Assembly: GCA_026710945.1 (NCBI GenBank)
Contig: JAPOQA010000054.1
Coordinates: forward strand, 124,001 to 188,000
DNA length: 64,000 nt
Source: Chloroflexota bacterium
GTDB lineage: Bacteria > Chloroflexota > UBA11872 > VXOZ01
Direction: 5' to 3'
The notes beneath the pieces were generated by a model that made no database searches, was not told where the DNA came from, and saw only the letters and a program-made list of their open reading frames with translations. The translations under genes were made by a program, and so were the position numbers. This document shows, piece after piece, positions 8,787 to 17,761 of this stretch. The number at the start of each line of letters is the position of its first letter. The first letter of the stretch is position 1.

Positions 8787-10112
8787 TTAGGAGACCTCAA
8801 TCGGTTCTGCTTCAGCTCGTTTGCGTTCTCGCTTCGTTGGCCCATAGTCACTATACACCTGCATCACGGCCTGGGCGAGCTTCACCGCACTGTGCTGATA
8901 GGGAATCTCTACGTCAATTACGTCGGCCGTGATGACCGACACCCCGTCGATTTCGCGCTCTTCCGCGGGTAGTTTTACAAGCTCATAGGTACCATTCGCC
9001 GATTGGATGGACGTCTGGTCATTCGCGAGCACGAGCTTACAGACATCGGACGGCGCATGCTGTTTGAGCGCCTCCAGGTGCTCTGCCACACCATAGTGGC
9101 TCGTCTCCCCTGGCTCTGTTGCAACGTTGCAGATGTAGAGCTTCAGAGCCTTAGACTTGGCGACTGCCTGAGAGATCTCCGGCACCAGTAAGTTGGGGAG
9201 CAGGCTCGTATAGAGACTGCCCGGGGCAAGAATAATGTAGTCTGCATCCAGGATTGCCTGGCTGGCTTCACCGAAGGCAGTGGGATGCTGCCGATCGAGA
9301 TAGACTCGTTTGATGGTCGATCCCGCGTCGCCAACTGCGGATTCACCGGAAATGGTGCGACCATCTTCGAGTTCGGCGCAAAGCTTGACGCTCTCGAGCG
9401 TTGAAGGCAGGATCTGGCCGCGTACGGCAAGCACCCGTGAGAGTTCCCGTATCCCCGATTCGAAGTTTCCCGTCAGGTCGGCCATGGCAAGCATCATGAG
9501 GTTGCCGAGGCTGTGCCCTTCCAAGCCGTTGCCCTTGCTAAACCGGTAATTGAGCATCCGCGTCATCAGAGGTTCTGCAACAGCCAGCGCGCCGATGCAT
9601 TGACGCACGTCACCCGGTGGCAGGGCGCCAAACTCGCGCCGCAGGCGACCGGACGATCCACCGTCATCAACCACCGTCACAATTGCCGTAAGGTTGTTCG
9701 TATACTCCTTTAGACCGCGCAAGAGCACCGCTTGGCCGGTGCCTCCCCCAATCGTAACGATCCTGGGACCCGTCTTGAGCAGTCGACGAGCGTACACAAG
9801 GTCTACCAGCCTCTCACTTCTGCGAGGCTCAGCAACAACCTCCATCAGCGAGGCATTGAGTTTCCAAATTGCCAAGACAATGAGAGCTAAGCCTACGGAG
9901 CCTACTAAGAGTTCTCGAAACGGATGGGGTATGAACTGAAGAGTTACGGCTTGCACCGGATCGGTGAAAGGCTCAGGAACTGCGACATTCCTGTATATCC
10001 AGGCGAGCGCCATGGCGCCGGATAGAGCGAAAGCCATGAACCCCGCGATCAGTAGCACAATCCACCGTTTTACGTGCATTCCAGGGTAGAGCCACTTACG
10101 TGAAGGAAACAT
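8787..10112 (-). CDS. yvcK: YvcK-family gluconeogenesis factor / CofD-like protein with N-terminal membrane anchor
   Basis: A 441-residue protein of the YvcK (UPF0052/CofD-like) family, which binds UDP-sugars and is needed for growth on gluconeogenic carbon and for wall synthesis in Firmicutes. The core begins at about residue 115 with VTIGGGTGQAVLLRGLK, followed by VDDGGSSGRLR and GDVRQCIGAL; DYIILAPGSLYTSLLPNLL lies in the second half. Two hydrophobic segments (about 10-35 and 60-80) precede it, predicting a protein anchored in the membrane with the catalytic part in the cytosol. ATG 10112 is preferred over the upstream TTG at 10169, though its Shine-Dalgarno is weak. The usual RapZ and WhiA partners are absent; instead the gene leads into gapA and pgk. 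Confidence 0.88.
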   Translation of the reverse strand: MFPSRKWLYPGMHVKRWIVLLIAGFMAFALSGAMALAWIYRNVAVPEPFTDPVQAVTLQFIPHPFRELLVGSVGLALIVLAIWKLNASLMEVVAEPRRSERLVDLVYARRLLKTGPRIVTIGGGTGQAVLLRGLKEYTNNLTAIVTVVDDGGSSGRLRREFGALPPGDVRQCIGALAVAEPLMTRMLNYRFSKGNGLEGHSLGNLMMLAMADLTGNFESGIRELSRVLAVRGQILPSTLESVKLCAELEDGRTISGESAVGDAGSTIKRVYLDRQHPTAFGEASQAILDADYIILAPGSLYTSLLPNLLVPEISQAVAKSKALKLYICNVATEPGETSHYGVAEHLEALKQHAPSDVCKLVLANDQTSIQSANGTYELVKLPAEEREIDGVSVITADVIDVEIPYQHSAVKLAQAVMQVYSDYGPTKRERKRAEAEPIEVS

Positions 10113-10555
10113 CTTGCTATTGGCCTTTAGTAGAACTGGGGCACGAGAGAGTCGACGACCTCGCGCCAATGGGTGAGACTACGGCCCGTCGCTGCTGATA
10201 AGGGCAGCGGCAAGTCTGGTGCGATTGTTGCTGGGATGCGATCCCTGAGGAGCAAGAAGAAGCCGGAAGGGGAGTAGGAACGGGGGTTAGTCTTGCCATG
10301 CTGCAATGCAGAGCATGGAAATGTAGAGCGTGAGCTCATTTCGTTTTTCATCGTACGTTGACGAGAACCAATCCTACCCAAGAATGCTTGCAAGACTAGC
10401 AATTCACCATGAGGTATATGCACGTGCGCTTGGCGCTTGCAACTGTTCTCCGCCAACTAGGACCAATCGGGGACGAATGCAGTGTGTTTGCGAGAAGGAC
10501 TAAGGCTAGGATAATGCAATATCTTGAATGCGGAAACGACTGTCAGGACTTATCC
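10113..10555. other. Intergenic stretch without recognised gene
   Basis: About 440 bases between the glutaredoxin stop and the yvcK start, both on the minus strand. Short frames here lack homology-like content and good ribosome sites. The yvcK promoter must lie here, but I see no convincing -35/-10 pair or terminator. Confidence 0.5.
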
Positions 10556-10948
10556 CTATTGAGCAGTCGAGCGCGGTCTCATTTGAAGCGATACCGGCTT
10601 CGGCTCCGCTTCGTTTTCGCAAGCGCGATCAATTGGAACGTCTGGTTCCTTGTCACTTTGTTCGACGTAGTTGTGTTCGATCAGCCACGCTTCAACATCC
10701 TCACCGGACACATCGATCAACACGTGGTCATCGATCGCAACACAAGGTTGCATCGTCTGGCCGGTGCGCTGTACCATTTCGGCAAAGTGCGTGGCGTTAT
10801 TGATAATGTCGCGATCATCGAATGTGAGGCCATACTTTAGAAACACGGCGCGTACCCCGTTGCTCCAACCACAAAACGGCTTCATCCAGGCAACTATGGC
10901 TGGGTTCTCGGAGCTACTGTCTCGGGGTTCCACTTGTGCTTGGGCCAT
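10556..10948 (-). CDS. Glutaredoxin-family protein with CGWS active site
   Basis: A 130-residue thioredoxin-fold protein. The motif FCGWS at about residue 26 sits at the N-terminus of the first helix, as CPYC does in dithiol and CGFS in monothiol glutaredoxins. The helix GVRAVFLKYGLTFDDRDI and the cis-Pro region MQPCVAIDDHVLIDV follow, with a C-terminal helix AWLIEHNYV. The last 25 residues are an acidic/charged tail. A single active-site Cys suggests a monothiol role (Fe-S handling or glutathione/mycothiol-like exchange). GAGGAG is 7 bases before ATG 10948; a GTG one codon earlier is less well placed. Confidence 0.78.
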   Translation of the reverse strand: MAQAQVEPRDSSSENPAIVAWMKPFCGWSNGVRAVFLKYGLTFDDRDIINNATHFAEMVQRTGQTMQPCVAIDDHVLIDVSGEDVEAWLIEHNYVEQSDKEPDVPIDRACENEAEPKPVSLQMRPRSTAQ

Positions 10949-11056
10949 CACCTATCTCCTCAGACCGTCAATTACTCTTTGCCATAGTACCGGTAACTGC
11001 GTGCGAATTTAGTATACAGCAAATTGTAGCTGAGTGCCACTCATAGGAAAAAGAGT

Positions 11057-12952
11057 CTACGTCACCGCATCCTCAATCCAGACGGGGCTCGACCACGCCG
11101 CATTGCCGTCCCTCTGAATGACACGTACGTAGTAATAGCATGGCGCCCCCGGTGAGCGATCTCGCCACGTGAACTCGCAAGCTGTGCCTTCACCGGTGAT
11201 GGAATAGACCTCTTGGCCGTCGCGGATGATGTCAACGCGGGCAATCTCGTCCGTGCCAATCACCGCAACCGTTAGCGAGAATGCTGTGGCCAATGCCGTG
11301 GTGCTGCCCATGCACGCGCCATTGACGGCAACGTCGAGCAGGATGTGTTGGCCGGTTGTGGCATATGTGCGGCGGGCAAGCATAGCTTCCCACAATGATT
11401 CACGTGTGCACTCGCTTGCCAGCACCGCGGTCAGACCGCCTACCGGCCTTAAGCGGAAGTTGATGCCACCCATGGTATCCATACTCGAGCCCGGATGGCC
11501 GCGGTGGTTGTCGGTGCCGCCGACAAAGCCGAGGCGCAGCCCTTTCGCCAGTGCGCTGCGCGCCGACGACCCATTGCCGCCCAAAACTACTGGCGCACCC
11601 ACTTCTTCAACCTCGAACGAGCCGCGCAATTGGCATATCTCAACGTGCAGTTGAAACTCCGGGTGGTGCACGTCCCAGTCTGTCGGCTGCCAGCGGCCGA
11701 AGGTCGTCCCGCCTTCCGAGTGCGTGTTCGGATGGTGCGGTATGACCAGTGCGCGACCGGGCGGCAGTTGGTCCCATAGTTCGTTCGGATCATCGGGTGT
11801 GGGACAGGGCCTGTCGTCGTCTAGATAGTAGACGTTGCGGTGTCCGTGGGACCCGGCCCTACTGTACTCATAGGCAAGAAACGTCGCAAATTCACCGGGC
11901 ACGTAGTACTCCCTGGCGCATTGCTTGCTGCGCTCCCAGTCCTTGCCGCCCTCATGGTCGGTAATCGCCACGAAGTCCAACCCGCTGATATGCCGTGCGT
12001 ACCAGTAGGCGTCGTCAATGTCGCGCACGCCGTCTCCGGAGAGGTTGGTGTGATTGTGAATGTCACCCCAATAGATGTTGTATCCGGCCGGACGAAAGTG
12101 GGGAGCTACCGGCCAGCTCTTGCCGATGATGCCGCTGGCTTCGTCCCGTGCCCGCACAAGATAGACTCCATCCCGCGCCGGGACGTTAATGCTTGCGTCC
12201 GCTAGTCCCCGTTCTTTTGTTGTCGCATCCGCTTCAGCTTCCAACTTGCCGTCACTGCCGCCGACGGTCTCAAGCTTGAGCGCCCCCTGAAAACTATCGC
12301 ACACGTTGCCAAATGCGTCCCTGGCATGGACAAAGACCTGCGCTGGACCCTCGCCTGCCTCAAACTGCGGCACCACCAGGCCGAGCGCCGCCGGCGCAGC
12401 GGGCACGACATCTATTGCCGGTTGCCGCCGGAGTGAAAAGTGGCGGCCACCGCCACGCACCGGGTAATCCGGATTGCTATAGTCGGTGTTTCCTTCTATA
12501 TCCACTCCCACTTCAAAGAACGTGTCTACGCTGACGATGTCTTGCGCCTGTGCCGGTTGACGAAAGCCGGACACGTAGCTGCCCGCATGACCCAAGGTGA
12601 CGGTGAGCGTGTCCCCGCCGCGCAACGGCTTACCTTGGAGCACGGCATAGATTACGGGATACTGGGAGTGGTGATAGGAAAGCGGATGGCCGTTTACGAC
12701 GTTTACTTGCACGCTTGTGCCGGGAACATCCGTAGTTGCAACCACACTACCTACGTCCCACCGCTGTTTCTCGCGGTGCGGCGGGGCAATCCGCACGCCG
12801 CCGCCGATGGCAATGCCCTGCGCGCCAACGGTCACGACGATATCCCACGTGCCGTACTGACCAACCGTGACGGGGCCAGCCGGATCAATGTGCACGGTGT
12901 AGTCAGCCGGCGCTAGTCCGGCGGCCTGTTCATGAATGGAGTCTGATTGCAC
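11057..12952 (-). CDS. PHP-domain metallo-hydrolase, DUF3604-like (first copy)
   Basis: A 631-residue protein with GTG start at 12952. The first 270 residues look like all-beta domains, including a segment typical of Ig-like inserts (PAQVFVHARDAFGNVCDSF). A PHP-type metal site follows: WGDIHNHTNLSGDG at about 295, then DFVAITDHEG, VIPHHPNT and GGTDNHRGHPGS. The last 100 residues form another beta-rich domain ending in WSSPVWI. PHP/DUF3604 proteins are inferred metal-dependent phospho- or other ester hydrolases; the substrate is unknown. No signal peptide is visible, so it is probably cytosolic. It is a clear paralogue of the gene at 15234-17216 and is separated from it by a CocE-type hydrolase, all three co-directional. 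Confidence 0.8.
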   Translation of the reverse strand: MQSDSIHEQAAGLAPADYTVHIDPAGPVTVGQYGTWDIVVTVGAQGIAIGGGVRIAPPHREKQRWDVGSVVATTDVPGTSVQVNVVNGHPLSYHHSQYPVIYAVLQGKPLRGGDTLTVTLGHAGSYVSGFRQPAQAQDIVSVDTFFEVGVDIEGNTDYSNPDYPVRGGGRHFSLRRQPAIDVVPAAPAALGLVVPQFEAGEGPAQVFVHARDAFGNVCDSFQGALKLETVGGSDGKLEAEADATTKERGLADASINVPARDGVYLVRARDEASGIIGKSWPVAPHFRPAGYNIYWGDIHNHTNLSGDGVRDIDDAYWYARHISGLDFVAITDHEGGKDWERSKQCAREYYVPGEFATFLAYEYSRAGSHGHRNVYYLDDDRPCPTPDDPNELWDQLPPGRALVIPHHPNTHSEGGTTFGRWQPTDWDVHHPEFQLHVEICQLRGSFEVEEVGAPVVLGGNGSSARSALAKGLRLGFVGGTDNHRGHPGSSMDTMGGINFRLRPVGGLTAVLASECTRESLWEAMLARRTYATTGQHILLDVAVNGACMGSTTALATAFSLTVAVIGTDEIARVDIIRDGQEVYSITGEGTACEFTWRDRSPGAPCYYYVRVIQRDGNAAWSSPVWIEDAVT

Positions 12953-13158
12953 TGAATCACTCTCTTCATTGTTGCAGTACTAGTCTCAACTGTTCAGGTC
13001 GATCTCGCTCTCTCTATGCGGCGGCCAATACGCACTCTTCACTACTGTTCCACCAAGAATGCAGGCGCGCCACTCGGCAACACACCGGTTAGTAGCACCA
13101 GTCTCAGTGCTTTCAAAGCCCGGAGGCATTTCCCCACATGGTTGTTTGCGCGATTGGC

Positions 13159-15048
13159 TTACTCGGGATCTTCACACCTGGGAATTACTGGCAACACGAT
13201 GTGCGAGGGGCGCCCCGGCTCGTGGAAGACTGTGTTATGCGCCTCTTCCAGCCGCGTGTGGCGGCCCAGTGGTTCCCCGGTGTTGGGATTCACGTCGAAG
13301 CGCGGGAAGTTACTGCTGGAGACATCCAGCCGGATGCGATGGCCCTGCGCAAAGACATTGCTGGTGGGATACATCTCGATGGCAATCGCCGTCGGCACGT
13401 TTGGCTCAAGCATTTCTGCCTGTTCCCGGCTATTGCGGTAGCGGGCACGCTGAATGCTGTCCGTGATATTCATGGCAAAGCCCTGGGGGTAGTCGCCATT
13501 GGGCGGATGCACATCGAGCAGCTTGACCGTAAAGTCGGTATCCACGGCGGTAGATTTGATCCAGAGTTTCACCGTGAGCGGGCCGGTCACCTCTATGTCT
13601 TCTTCAAGCGGCGGGGTCTGGAAAACCAGAACGTCAGGCCGGGCCGCGAGCGGCAGATTGCCGGTGTACCCGAAAAAGCGCTCGTCGCCGCGCTGGTCGT
13701 AAGCGCCCGCAACAAGGACTGGATCACCCGCCGAGAGGTTGCCGCCGATGGTTGGAACGGGATTGGCCGGGTCGAACGTAAATGAACTCTGCCTCTGCTG
13801 CTTGGTCGGCGAGGGTGTATCTAAGCTCAGACCGCCATCGGCGTGCAAGTAGTAAGGAGTCCACGCGGTGCGCGCGAGCGGCCACTCGTCTTCCGCGCGC
13901 CAGTATCCGCCGTGATCGAGGCGGCCGTCGCTGTTGCGCGTGCCGCTGCCGCCGCCCATGACGAAGATTTGCACCGGCTTGGTTTGCCCCACGCCGGTCT
14001 CTTTTCCCTTGAGCCAGTAGTCGTACCAATGCAGCCGCAGTTCGTTCATGTCGTAAATGGCGGCATCGCGGCCAAAGTCGACGTCACCTGCGTGGGAGAC
14101 CTCGGCGCTGCCGGTGCCGTGGGTGAAGGGGCCCATGATGAGCGTCTGCGGCGATTCTTTGCGCTCGCTGAGCTCGACATAATTCGTGCAGGTGGAACGG
14201 GCGTAGGAGTCATACCAGCCGCCGAAGTAGACTGTCGGCACGTCGGCGTGTTCATCGTAGAAGAGCTCCGGGCCGTAGCCGGGACGGCGCCAGTATTCGT
14301 CCAGATCGCCGTGGGTGAGCACGTCAAGGTGCCACTGTTCGTAGCTGGGCAGCTCGGCGAGGGGCGATACGCCCTTCTTTAGGGGCGCATTTTCCACCCA
14401 CTGCGCCACGTTGGCGAAGGCGCTATCCAGGCTCTGGCGCAGGCGCGGGTCGCTGAGCGCCTCTTTGCTGGTGGTCGCCATGCGGAAGGCATAGATCATG
14501 AAGCGCATTTCGCAGGCGCCATTGTGCCGCATGGAAGCGGTGTGGTAGTTCCACGGCCCTTCCTCCACGAACATGCCGGCCAGGCCGGGCGGGTTGAGCG
14601 ACGCGAGGGCGCTCTGCGTGCACCCAGCGTAGCTGCAACCCGTGGTGGCAATCTTGCCGTTCGACCAGGGCTGCTCTACGATCCAGGCGCAGGTGTCGTA
14701 GCCGTCCGGCCCTTCGTCGCCAAAGGCGTACCACTCGCCCTCAGACGTAAACCGCCCCCGCACGTCCTGGATCACCACCACGTACCCCCGCCGCGCGTAG
14801 TAATGCCCCTTCCGCCGCAATCCAAGTCCCGTCTTGTCATACGGCGTGCGTTCGAGAATGACAGGGAATTCCCCTTCATCTGCCGCCAACCCCTTTTGGG
14901 TTAGACCGACATTCCCTTGACCGCCAACCGCCGGCAGTGCCGGACGATACACGTCAGTGCCCAGTTTGACGCCGTCTCTGGCGGTCATCATCACATTCTT
15001 CTCTACCACTATGCCGTAAAGTTGCGATGAACCTCGGTTAACGGTCAC
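13159..15048 (-). CDS. CocE/NonD-family alpha/beta hydrolase (peptidase S15-like)
   Basis: A 629-residue hydrolase of the X-Pro dipeptidyl-peptidase/cocaine esterase superfamily. The alpha/beta fold starts with MMTARDGVKLGTDVYRP; RTPYDKT and VVIQDVRGRF follow. The nucleophile elbow GCSYAGCTQ (Ser) is at about residue 138, the catalytic Asp is likely near ADVPTVYFGGWYD, and GPFTHG carries the probable His region. The C-terminal jelly-roll (DTDFTVKLLDVHPPNG, HRIRLDVSSSNFPRFD) is complete. GTG 15048 has AGAGG 8-9 bases upstream. Family members cleave amide, ester or acyl bonds. Its place between two DUF3604-like genes suggests one joint pathway. Confidence 0.9.
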   Translation of the reverse strand: MTVNRGSSQLYGIVVEKNVMMTARDGVKLGTDVYRPALPAVGGQGNVGLTQKGLAADEGEFPVILERTPYDKTGLGLRRKGHYYARRGYVVVIQDVRGRFTSEGEWYAFGDEGPDGYDTCAWIVEQPWSNGKIATTGCSYAGCTQSALASLNPPGLAGMFVEEGPWNYHTASMRHNGACEMRFMIYAFRMATTSKEALSDPRLRQSLDSAFANVAQWVENAPLKKGVSPLAELPSYEQWHLDVLTHGDLDEYWRRPGYGPELFYDEHADVPTVYFGGWYDSYARSTCTNYVELSERKESPQTLIMGPFTHGTGSAEVSHAGDVDFGRDAAIYDMNELRLHWYDYWLKGKETGVGQTKPVQIFVMGGGSGTRNSDGRLDHGGYWRAEDEWPLARTAWTPYYLHADGGLSLDTPSPTKQQRQSSFTFDPANPVPTIGGNLSAGDPVLVAGAYDQRGDERFFGYTGNLPLAARPDVLVFQTPPLEEDIEVTGPLTVKLWIKSTAVDTDFTVKLLDVHPPNGDYPQGFAMNITDSIQRARYRNSREQAEMLEPNVPTAIAIEMYPTSNVFAQGHRIRLDVSSSNFPRFDVNPNTGEPLGRHTRLEEAHNTVFHEPGRPSHIVLPVIPRCEDPE

Positions 15049-15233
15049 GTCAGTACCTCTTTCTCACTATTCAGTCAATTGGCCCATGCTGCCCAGACTT
15101 CGCGTAATAATCCTTGGTCTACAGTGTGCCAGAATCCAGAAGAGGTGGTCTAAGAAGTAAAGCTAAACTGACCCTTAATCCGGCTGTCGGCTCCAATTCA
15201 CGAAACCCTCTGTCCCTAGATGGGTTCTTCCCC

Positions 15234-17216
15234 TTAGACTCTCGTCACCCATACGGGACTGCTCCAGGCTTGGGCGACGCGGCCGTGGACGAGGTCGCGT
15301 TGGCGAACACGGACGTAGTAAATGGCGTGGGAAGGTGGTGCCTCGTCGATCCAGTCGAGGCTGAAGTCGAGCGGCGCGCTGCTGCCGGGGAACCACTCTT
15401 GATGGACGACGGAGAAGCCTGCCTCCGGTCGGTCGAGGTCGGCGCGCAGAACGTGAATCCAGCGCAAGGGGCCGGTGCCGAGCGCCTCTACATACACGTT
15501 CAATGTCTGACCGGCAGCAATACTCGTCTCACCTCCCATCGGTTCGCCGTTCACCGTAAACTCTAGGTAGATGCGGGAACCGGTGGTGCCGTAGGTTTGG
15601 CGATTGCGAATGGCGTCAAATACCGCCTCGCGGGTGAGTTCCGGCGCCCATACTGCCATGGTGCCAAAGCCCTCCATGCCGGGTTGTGCGCCGTGATTGT
15701 CTGACGAGCCGATAACCCCCAGCTTCAACCCTGCCAGCCAGGCATCCACGGTATAGTTGCCGGGATCCCCCGGGCCGTTAAAGGTGAAGTCGGAAACGTC
15801 CATGGAGATGGGGTGGTCCGGCGCGTACTCTTCGCTGAGGCCGTGGGAGGAATAGATTTCGATGGTGGAGCGAAAGCGGGGGTCATCGATGCTCCAATCA
15901 TGTTTCACGCCGCTACCGGGCCGGGCGAAGCCGCCGGTATGGTGGGGGATGGTGAACATTTTCCCTTCCAGGTTTTCGCGCTCGCCTCGTTGCCATATCT
16001 CTTCCAGGTTCTCTTCGTCGTTGTAACGAAGCGGGCTTTCGCCGCCGCGATAGTAGACATTGTGGTGACCGTAGGGCGCGCCGAAACTCGCTTCGTAGCC
16101 CAAGATCGTGACGAACGCGCCAGGCTCGTTCCACTTCTCTGTGTATGCAACATTCATCTGCCAGTCGTCCTGGCTCATGCTGCGCCGGTCGTTGTGGTCG
16201 GTAGCGCAGTAGATGTCGAGCAGAGAGACGTAGCGCGCGTAGCGAAAGTGGTCGTCGCGGGTGCCCGTGCCGTCCCAAGAATACTGGCTATGGGAGTGAA
16301 TGTCTCCCCAATAGAGACCGCCCACAGGCGTCCCATCCGCCTCGGCTGCAACCGCAACGACTTTGCTAGGATTGGAAAGGCCGTAGAGTATCCCGTCATT
16401 GGAGGTCCCACGTAGGCGCAAAACGCCTTCTGCCGTGGGCGTAATCTCAAGCTCCCGGCAGCCCCACGTTGTGTTGTTGCTCAGCTTGATGGGATTCGAT
16501 GGGAGCGTGGCCGCGCCGGTCTCGACGACAAGATAGATAGCGGTTTCCGGCGCCGGGACCGGATTGTGGAATTCGTCCAGCGCCACCATGCGTACGCGGG
16601 CCGGTCTGCCCACGACCGCCCGGGACTCGAGCACAATGAAGAGCTCCACCGGTGGACCGGGCTCATTGCTGAGCAGCGGCAAGGCGGGATCCGGCAAGAG
16701 CGCGAATTCTCCGTCTCCTGCCGTGTCAACCGCCGCGCGCACGCGCTCCGGTGAACCGGTCCACAAGGGCGGCGTGAAGCCGCGGCCGCCTTGGCTCATG
16801 TCGCCGTACACAACGTTGATGGTATCGCCGGCGCACAGCGTGCCTTCCGATACTGTCACCTGCACCGTCCACGAGTAGCGACTGCCGGGCGGATAGCCCA
16901 CATTGCGGCGGTACGCTTTTGCGAATTCACCATCGGTTGCATCCAGTACCTCGTAGCGCAGGCGCACGCCGGGCCGGTCGGTATGCGCCGTTACATAGAA
17001 CGGCGCGGTGGGGTCCACGCTTTGCAGGCGGCGGCCGGAGTTGCGCCACCATTGGTGCCAGCGTTCCGGCAGCGCCACCTGCAATCCACCGCCCGCGGCA
17101 ACGCCGTCTTTGCCTACCACATACGTTACAATCCACGTACCCCAAGTTCCCGCACGGCCGTGGTTCGGCGCGATAGATACGGTACCGAGTTCTTGACAGT
17201 CTTCAGAGGATGCCAT
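15234..17216 (-). CDS. PHP-domain metallo-hydrolase, DUF3604-like (second copy)
   Basis: A 660-residue paralogue of the 11057-12952 product with ATG at 17216. It has the same plan: N-terminal beta region of about 300 residues with Ig-like motif PARVRMVALDEFHNPVP, PHP motif WGDIHSHSQYSWDG at about 310, CATDHND, TIPHHTGG, GSSDNHGAQPG, and a C-terminal beta domain ending AWSSPVWV. The two copies share motifs but have clearly diverged, so this is an old duplication and not a recent repeat. The position upstream of the CocE-type hydrolase suggests this copy is first in the transcript. Substrate unknown. Confidence 0.8.
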   Translation of the reverse strand: MASSEDCQELGTVSIAPNHGRAGTWGTWIVTYVVGKDGVAAGGGLQVALPERWHQWWRNSGRRLQSVDPTAPFYVTAHTDRPGVRLRYEVLDATDGEFAKAYRRNVGYPPGSRYSWTVQVTVSEGTLCAGDTINVVYGDMSQGGRGFTPPLWTGSPERVRAAVDTAGDGEFALLPDPALPLLSNEPGPPVELFIVLESRAVVGRPARVRMVALDEFHNPVPAPETAIYLVVETGAATLPSNPIKLSNNTTWGCRELEITPTAEGVLRLRGTSNDGILYGLSNPSKVVAVAAEADGTPVGGLYWGDIHSHSQYSWDGTGTRDDHFRYARYVSLLDIYCATDHNDRRSMSQDDWQMNVAYTEKWNEPGAFVTILGYEASFGAPYGHHNVYYRGGESPLRYNDEENLEEIWQRGERENLEGKMFTIPHHTGGFARPGSGVKHDWSIDDPRFRSTIEIYSSHGLSEEYAPDHPISMDVSDFTFNGPGDPGNYTVDAWLAGLKLGVIGSSDNHGAQPGMEGFGTMAVWAPELTREAVFDAIRNRQTYGTTGSRIYLEFTVNGEPMGGETSIAAGQTLNVYVEALGTGPLRWIHVLRADLDRPEAGFSVVHQEWFPGSSAPLDFSLDWIDEAPPSHAIYYVRVRQRDLVHGRVAQAWSSPVWVTRV

Positions 17217-17761
17217 GAGTTTCTACTTTCCATTAGCCGGTGCGGCAGGTTGAACTCTCGTATGAGGCAAGGGGAGGTCTGCGGTACTCCCATGCGCTCT
17301 CCCGCGTTTTAGTGGCGGCAAGGAAACGTCGAATTACGTGGACGCGTGGTCGCGAACGCAACGGCACACCAGAGGCGCTCTGCAATTGGCTGGTTCGCGC
17401 GTGCTGGCCCGACTCTTTTGACACTTGCCGCGTATATAGCACAATAGCAACCGAAGTACCTACATACAAGGTGCGCCGCGAGTGATGGCAGGATCTACCG
17501 ATAGATGCCTCCGGAGAGGCTGCCTGCCTGCGGTCATTCTTAGCGGAGCGTCGAACAATGTTCGCGGAATCTCAGGTGCTCGCTGAGCAGCAACGTTGCT
17601 TGGCTGGAGACAGCTTAAACTCATCACGCTGTTCAGGGTGACAATCGCAAGGCCCTGCGAGAGATGGGAGCTCTTAGAGCTTGCCCCGTACGTGATACGG
17701 GGGCGAACGTTTCTGGTGCAGACAAGACGAGCGTAAATAGGTCCTAAGGGAAAGGTGGACC
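17217..17761. other. Gene-free spacer holding a degenerate inverted repeat and a hairpin
   Basis: About 545 bases between the divergent DUF3604-like gene and the aquaporin gene. No plausible protein is seen. It contains the inverted repeat at 17533-17642 and a hairpin at 17684-17702 (CCCCGTA/TACGGGG), both listed separately or described in the findings. Confidence 0.6.
17533..17642. repeat. Degenerate inverted-repeat element (REP/MITE-like)
   Basis: The left end reads gtcattcttagcggagcgt; the reverse complement of the right end reads gtcaccctgaacagcgt. The arms match imperfectly. The left arm resembles the widespread interspersed motif GTCATTCTGAGCG... ending in GAATCTCAGG, of which CGGAATCTCAGG appears inside. 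Likely a decayed non-coding repeat; copy number elsewhere is unknown. Confidence 0.4.

Noticed and set aside
13138-13785. 215-codon plus-strand frame
   Set aside because: Antisense to the CocE-type hydrolase, with no domain-like pattern.
17520-17760. T-box or riboswitch leader upstream of the aquaporin
   Set aside because: An AGGGTG stretch hinted at a T-box, but the specifier stem and the rest of the T-box sequence are missing; the arms fit an inverted repeat better.
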